DNA of 64,000 nt, from positions 18,528,901-18,592,900 of the forward strand of contig NC_092699.1 of NCBI RefSeq assembly GCF_964275005.1. Direction: 5' to 3'. The translations under genes were made by a program, and so were the position numbers. Positions 58,124 to 64,000 of the stretch are shown piece by piece. The notes under the pieces were generated by a model, which saw only the letters and a list, made by a program, of their open reading frames with translations, was not told where the DNA came from and did no database searches. Numbering within the stretch: position 1 is the first letter of the stretch; each line of letters starts with the position of its first letter. The DNA comes from Diadema setosum. Taxonomy: Eukaryota; Echinodermata; Echinoidea; Diadematoida; Diadematidae.

Positions 58124-59935
58124 AGCCCCCGTTCCACTATGCCGTTCTCGCTACGATTTGACAATTTTCTCAGGTCGGGAAGGATCGGGTAAAACCTGAG
58201 CCGATCTGGACACAGTACGATGTTAGAACGCTCTAAGTACGCTGCAGTTACGACTACCAAGTGCTTGCTACGCTCTTGCTACGATGATCGGGAATTAGAC
58301 ATTGCGATCTCTGCCGCTGCCGGTACGCTTTAGAACGATGTATCTACGCTGTTAGTGCGATGTTGCCGATGTTATCCGATCAATGCACGCTGTATCTACG
58401 CTCTGAACGATCTATACGATCTTATCACGCTGTTACCCCGCTCAGAGAGCTGAAAAGTGCCCGATGTGCCCCGATGTACCCCGATTCGACTGTGGGTCAG
58501 CAGTCAGTCAACTTATTAGCATGCAGAACCGAAGAAATATACTGTGGACCTCGAAGATTCATTCTTCTTTTTTTACATTTGATTTTCAAAGTTGTTGTTG
58601 CTTCGTTATTCTCACTACTCTTTCTTCATCAGCGAGCCCGTGCTTCTGTGCCTCCAGTGCCCTGGTTATGACCCACCATTTCCCTCTCCTCTCCCCCCCC
58701 CCCCTTGTCCACCTCGGACTTACTACCTTCTTCACTACTGTATCTTTCTATCCTCTCATCAATTTTTTCCTTACAAGAGAGCCGCCATGTGTTTGTTAAT
58801 GTGCGTCCGTATGTGTGCATGTATGTGTGTATTACTCTGTCTGTCTTTTTTTTTTTTTTTTTTGCTACCGCTTAGGGAAATTTGTTGTTGCTGTTTTTTG
58901 CAATTATATATTTTTCTCTATGAGGGGACTACATTCTAATACTACAAGCTCTGCTTTCTAGCAGTCCCCTCCATTTCCAGCAATATTTTGTATGCATTTA
59001 CCACAGTGACGTAACTGTTATTTGTATCTCTGTTGATAATTTGCCTGTATCTCTTTTACAATGTTATTCTGTTCATCGCATTGTGGTACTGATTTCATGA
59101 CGTCGGTGTATATGAGCGTTTCTTTGTATTTTTTATTAATTGTTTGTTGGAAGTGAAATAAATCAACTTGAACTTGAACTTGAAGAGCCTCCTCAACTTA
59201 CGGTTCTTTTGCAGCAATGCATTGTATAAACAAAGACGTGCTGATTTTTCAAAGGATTTTTCTTGATGTCCTTGCTTTTATAGTCCGTCTTCCTCCAGTT
59301 GTAGATGATTTCATATTCTTCAGAATTCCACTATGTCCTCTTCTTCCTCCTCTTTCAGCATCACGTGCAGTCTCTCTTTCTTCGCCTTTTGGGTAGCTGC
59401 TTTGCTGCTTTCTTCTCTTCTTTTCCTTCATCTCTTCTTCTTCTTCGAAAATTACAGCTAAAATTACTTCCCGTTCTTGTGCCGATGTTACTATACGCTC
59501 AGAAAGACCTTGTTACGCTCATCCCGCTGCGTTTACGCCGTCATTACGCTCTCCCCGCTGCGTTTACGCTGTCACTACGCTCTCCCCGCTTGCCGTACGA
59601 TTAAAAATATGTCAATTTTGATCGGGGAGATCGGGAAGAAATTTTGAACCGGTTCAAAATTTCTTCCCGATCTGAAAAACTACCCGCTCCGACCCCGACC
59701 TCCACACGCTGCTGCTACGATGCTTTCGATCCCTGTACGCTTTTGCCGCTCTCTCCCGATCTGCTAGATCAACTTTTCAACTTTCAACTTTATTTTCACC
59801 TCCATCAAAATGAACAAAGAAATTTATTTACATTGCATATACACGGGATATTTGTGATATAGAACAAAATTTGAAAAATGATCGGGACAGATCGGGACAG
59901 ATCGGGGTCCAAATCGTGATAGTGGAACGGGGGCT
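58124..59935. mobile_element. PIF/Harbinger-like non-autonomous element
   Basis: Ends AGCCCCCGTTCCACTATGCC and, inverted, AGCCCCCGTTCCACTATCAC, with TAA directly outside both (58121-58123 and 59936-59938). A 3-bp TAA duplication fits PIF/Harbinger. Both subterminal parts are packed with short TACGCTGT / CTACGAT / GATCGGG motifs (about 58230-58500 and 59480-59760). No transposase frame. The middle (about 58570-59187) is a separate insertion. Confidence 0.8.
58570..59187 (+). mobile_element. Retroposon 3'-end insertion with (ACTTGA)n tail
   Basis: T-rich non-coding sequence ending in GAAATAAATCAACTTGAACTT and further TTGAACTTGA repeats at about 59165-59187, the kind of short-repeat tail left by CR1/RTE-like LINEs. 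It interrupts the Harbinger-like element. Poly-C and poly-T runs lie at 58695-58706 and 58846-58863. The left border is approximate. Confidence 0.5.
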
Positions 59936-59938
59936 TAA

Positions 59939-60369
59939 ATATTGCAGAAATTTACATGTTGCCTTTCATTTGCAGATGTTCTTCAAGATGATAGTAGGCA
60001 TGACTGAAGTAGCAAAAATAAGTTTTCCTTCTCTTCATAACCAAAAGTCAAACAAAATCAAACTAGATGACGAAAATAGGAATTTCCTGTCAACTTGAAC
60101 TTCAAATGGCACAAAGAATGGCACAAAGATTATTAAATTGACGTATTTTTTTTATTTCTTTTAATTAAAAAAATCAAAGAATTCGTGAGCCAAATTCAAG
60201 AACCAAATCATTTACAATGTTCCTAATTTGAAAAATCAATCCAAATTTCAAGCATTTTTTATATTGCTTCTTCTTGCATTTCATTTGAATTTGGATTTAC
60301 AGAAGATTCATCAATTTCCTCCATCATGTCGTCCATAATGTCCATAATGTCGTCCATTGCTACGTGCAT
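59939..60369. other. Intergenic, unassigned
   Basis: AT-rich; nothing recognisable. Confidence 0.4.
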
Positions 60370-60800
60370 TACATTGACTGCCTGTAAAGCAGAGAATCAT
60401 ATTTAAAACTCTGCTTATTGTATATAGAGCTATTCATGGTACAGCACCAGTGTACATACAGGAACTTGTAGAGTTAAAAACATCACTTCAAACATTTTAT
60501 CATCTTCGGAGTTCACGGGATCAAACATTATTGAAATATCCATCGGGGAAATCAAAAGTTACTCTTGGTGACAGGGCATTTTTGTACGCTGCACCAAAAT
60601 TATGGAATAATCTCCCTTTGTTTGTCAGACAAGCAGTCACAATTAATGAGTTTAAGGCCAGGTTAAAAAGTCATCTCTTGAAGTAGTGTATTTTCTGTTT
60701 GAATTTCTTGTATGCATGTCATTTTGTAATGCGCAGTAGAGTATATTATTATAGTAGCTGCGCAATATAAATGTCCTTTCATTATCATTATCATTATCAC
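60370..60800 (+). mobile_element. L2/CR1-like LINE 3'-end fragment
   Basis: Plus strand: LPVKQRIIFKTLLIVYRAIH and GTAPVYIQELVELK, then LGDRAFLYAAPKLWNNLPLF and NEFKARLKSHLLK before a stop. This is the standard C-terminus of L2-type elements (LHWLPV..RI..K..L..Y.., APRLWN.LP, FK..LK). It is followed by GCGCAATATAAATGTCC and a CATTATCATTATC tail, also L2-like. 5' truncated. Confidence 0.85.
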
Positions 60801-60918
60801 CATTTCAAGCTTTATTGAACTTTTAAGCAGAATTTGTACAAATTAGGATCGAGTTTGTTTGTTTGTTTTTTACTATAAATGAAATAATGAATTTGAGATT
60901 TGTTATAGTTACCCCATA

Positions 60919-61222
60919 CTCTCTAAAAAAAATCGACTAAAATATTCACTCTTAAAGAAGTGAATACAAGAAAAGAGTGAATTTTGAGTAAATTTTGAGT
61001 GAATTTCGAGTGAAATTGTTCATTTTCACTCGTTTTAGAGTGACCTCAGGGATCACTCCAAAATCTTCGAGTGATCCCCGAGGTCACTCCAAAATGATTG
61101 AAAATGAACGTTTTCACTCAAAATTCACACCAATTTCACTCAAAATTCACTCTTTTTTTTTATTCACTTCTTTAAGAGTGAATATTTTCGCTTAATATTT
61201 TTTCTTTTTTTTTTAGAGAGAG
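60919..61222. mobile_element. Tc1/mariner-type hairpin MITE
   Basis: Almost fully palindromic. Left CTCTCTAAAAAAAA then AAATATTCACTCTTAAAGAA; the right end mirrors it and finishes TTTTAGAGAGAG. TA lies outside both ends. Inner repeats of GAGTGAATTTTGAGTGAA and GGAGTGACCTC(A/G)GGGATCAC complete the hairpin. No coding. Confidence 0.85.
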
Positions 61223-61244
61223 TACAATCATATTGCAATATCAT

Positions 61245-61605
61245 AGTTAAGATGGTGCTTTTTTCTGAGAATGATAACGAAAAATCTCTAATGTAATATG
61301 AAATAGCATGTACTGTACAATTCTCAGAGGAATTCAGTTTCATTGATGAAAATTGGTTTTGAAATGGCCGAGATATTCAAAAACAAAGAGGTCTTAATAA
61401 AACGTGGGACGCACTTCTAATAAGGATCCACTTAGTTTTACTTTGTTTTTGAATAAAAATATCATCTAAGCTATTTCAAAGCCGATTTTCATCAAATAAA
61501 CTCTGAATTCCTCATAGTATTGTGTGCTCTTTAATATTAACATGGTTTCTAATCATTAAAGTCTGCATTCCCCACCTCCTCCAAAACTATACTATCCCTT
61601 TAACT
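61245..61605. mobile_element. Foldback MITE with GAATTCAG / TTCAAAAACAAAG arms
   Basis: Left arm (about 61328-61390) reads GAATTCAGTTTCATTGATGA, then GAAATGGCCGAGATATTC and AAAAACAAAG. The right arm (about 61441-61515) is its inverse with several differences. The outer right end contains CCAAAACTATACTATCCCTT, a motif I associate with echinoderm repeats. Outer borders are approximate. Confidence 0.6.
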
Positions 61606-62020
61606 TCTTTAAAGAATGCTCCATTATTGAAAAGAAACTTTTTTAGTCAAAATAGGTTTCAACTTCCAAGGAATACCAACCGCTTTTGAAATTGAGGCAC
61701 ACATTTTCGTCAACACGTGCGTTCCAAGTCGGGATTGAGTCAAAGATACATACGCTTAAAAATTGTATTTTTTTTTCTTTAATAGGTACACTGCATGTCA
61801 ATGGAAATACATGTATTCATTTTGTGAATGGTTCGAGACCAAGCGTCTAGCATGTCTAGAGTGCATAAAACGGGCCTCATCTACATCCAGAGAATCTCTA
61901 CCAGTTCTGTATTCAGTGTCAGTAAGAGTGTTTATGCATTATGTGAATTAAATACATACAATAATTTCGAGTTTCGGTGAATTAGATGTAATTGAGATGT
62001 GATGACTGAAATACACAATC

Positions 62021-62081
<61 letters not shown>

Positions 62082-62420
62082 CATTTTCCATCTGTGAAGA
62101 TGGCTGGATAGCCCATATTCAGCTACACTAAGCTGGTCTTCCATGGGGTCCAGTTGGATGTGGGGTGAGACCACTTCACCGGGTTAGACACCCTGCTCTT
62201 TTCGATGAATGAATGAAGCGGGATCTTTTACGTGCATGAGCTGTGACCCTCTCATACACGGGACCTCCATTTTATGTCCTATCCGAGGGACAGAGTGTTT
62301 TGCCTCTTGCTAGAGGGGACGGTATGTTTACACGCAACATTGCTCAGTCCAGACTCGGGTTCGAACCCGGGCCGCGTGATCGTGAGGCAGACGCGCTACC
62401 GACTGAGCCAACTCACCGCC
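62021..62420 (-). mobile_element. Full-length tRNA-derived SINE with (CAA)n tail
   Basis: On the minus strand it starts GGCGGTGAGTTGGCTCAGTC (A box TGGCTCAGTCGG), with GGTTCGAACCCGG (B box, 62358-62370) at tRNA-like spacing. A body of about 260 bp follows, and the 3' end is a CAA repeat seen as TTG repeats at about 62022-62080. The tRNA-like head could be mistaken for a tRNA gene, but the attached body and the second copy at 1502-1810 show it is a SINE. Confidence 0.88.
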
Positions 62421-62457
62421 CATGTATATCATTTATGATAATATATCATTCATAATA

Positions 62458-62515
<58 letters not shown>

Positions 62516-63435
62516 AGAAAGAAAGAAAAAAAGATGGGTCCAAGAATAGATCCCCCGGGAATACAAATTTATTATCGGAGCGTAAAGAAAAAGTAGGATC
62601 AGAAGATTTTTTTTTTTAAACCAATGAAGGGCGATATATCTTATGCCTAATTCTGACAATTTGTAGACTAGAATTTGATTGTATCCAAAGCTTTTCCTAC
62701 AAATTAAAAGTCCAATGATTATGTTCTTTATTAGACAGATTGTTGATTTCATATTGCTATATTATGGCATACTCGGCAGAGATATAGCCCTTCCTGAAAC
62801 TAAAAATTGGTTCGAGTTGAGGTTGTTGATATCTACAAGAAATTTGTAAAGCGACTATAAACTAAATTTTTTAATGATTTTAGCTTGTAAGGTATAAAGT
62901 ATTTTACTTCAGCAGGTTCAACTTTTTCACACTGAAATTACTCTGTGCTTTGCCAATTTTCATGGCGTCTGTAAAATGTTCCCGAGATAACTGAGAAATT
63001 GAAAATATGCAACAGAAAGAAAATTAAAAAAGAAAGAAAAAAAAAAAGAGCAAATTTACACTTATCTATCGTGACCCCAAGACTTACTGGGTTCAACAGA
63101 TAGCATTATTCCCAAAATGTAATTTTCGTTGATTGTGAGAAATAGGGCTGATTCGAAATGTTCAGAAATTTCATCTGAATACGTTGAAATCGGTAGATCA
63201 TTTCAGGGAAAATAGTGCAGTAAATGACATGTTTTGATGACATATTGATATTCATTGCTCTGAACTTCAGAACTACAACAAAACAAAGCATGAAACTGAA
63301 ACCTAAAAATCATAAGAAGTTAAGTAGGCCTGCATGATTTCGCTTTTGACAGAATAAACATTGACAGTCTAGCACTTACGCAAGTTTGACTGTATTGTGT
63401 GCGTGTGTGTAATATACATATATTACATAATCCAG

Positions 63436-63514
<79 letters not shown>

Positions 63515-64000
63515 ACATACACATATATATGCGCACGTCGCCAAGGCAACTTCTTATTTACGAACCTTCGGAATAACGGACTGTAATAACCGCTTGGAAT
63601 AACTATTCATGTACATCACGTGTCATTCACTGAAGATTCATTTATTAACATGCTACTGCTATGTATAAAGAAAACAGCAATGAAGAAGAAACCAGGAAAA
63701 CATATACATTTTTAGAAAATGTACTTTAGGTAACAACCCCTTCTGGGCTAAACACAACTGAATTGCAGGCCATAATAATCATACTACTCGAGAACACAAA
63801 AGTTTAAAAATATGGACAGAAAAGGGGAGGGGAGACCTTATATGATTTGTAATACAGTACATTTATGTAAATGCATATAGTGATTGTACGCCAGACCCGT
63901 GAACTGAGAAAGATAACAAACAAAAAAAAATCGAGATTTTCGAATTTTCTCTCCTATCTTTAAATGCGTAATCACTGGTTTCATAACTTTTAAATTTGGT
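62421..64000. other. Intergenic with TA and TG microsatellites
   Basis: TA repeats at about 62463-62512 and 63443-63476, the latter continuing into TG repeats to about 63510. The motif CGAACCTTCGGAATAACGGA near 63560 belongs to the family seen at 950-2080. No gene recognised up to the window end. Confidence 0.6.

Noticed and set aside
62340-62420. Possible tRNA gene on the minus strand
   Set aside because: The A and B boxes are real, but the sequence continues into a SINE body and CAA tail and has a second dispersed copy.

Overview
This is a stretch of animal nuclear DNA: AT-rich, intron-bearing, full of microsatellites, foldback/MITE elements, tRNA-derived SINEs and decayed LINEs. The repeat types (a GGGCCCCGTTTCATAAA-ended MITE, TTCGTTAGTCCGAA motif arrays, frequent TAGGCCTA words) suggest a marine deuterostome invertebrate, most likely an echinoderm of sea-urchin type. 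That placement is inference. Nothing bacterial, no CRISPR and no free-standing RNA gene is visible.

The only host genes I can support are three tandem, same-strand members of the SLC16 / monocarboxylate-transporter-like (MCT) branch of the major facilitator superfamily. Each has four coding exons with every intron in phase 1: exon 1 (about 220-226 bp, TM1-2), exon 2 (141 bp, TM3), exon 3 (about 840 bp, TM4 to TM10/11) and exon 4 (about 135 bp, last TM and C-terminus). Copy 1 (2560-8509) carries a 91-bp frame-breaking deletion in exon 3. Copy 2 (18404-31930, 446 codons) and copy 3 (47778-57798, 447 codons) look intact. Exons 1 and 2 of copies 1 and 2 are almost identical while other parts differ, which suggests recent duplication plus patchy gene conversion.

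Between and inside the genes lies a dense mobile-element landscape. 950-2100: inverted TTCG-motif arrays with a SINE fragment. 3549-4613 and 15623-16290: two GC-rich foldback elements of one family. 9285-9443: a MITE. 10640-14346: a decayed APE-endonuclease LINE with two insertions. 14650-15221: another GC-rich foldback. 21064-22144: a 1.1-kb near-palindrome. 23611-24840 and 35860-36640: an inverted duplicate pair, one copy carrying a LINE insertion with a 10-bp target duplication. 29332-31399: a hAT-like element with an internal satellite. 33065-33370: a SINE. 39642-41363 and 41588-43824: twin elements whose ends are two-tier minisatellites. 45435-46893: a solo LTR. 56436-56838: a pogo-type MITE abutting a telomere-like MITE. 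58124-59935: a Harbinger-like element. 60919-61222: a hairpin MITE. 62021-62420: a full SINE.

The transporter copies probably work, if at all, as plasma-membrane 12-TM solute carriers; substrate cannot be read from the sequence. The best candidates for something undescribed are the twin two-tier minisatellite-ended elements, the hAT-like element that houses a satellite of roughly nucleosome-sized period, and the telomere-repeat MITE.
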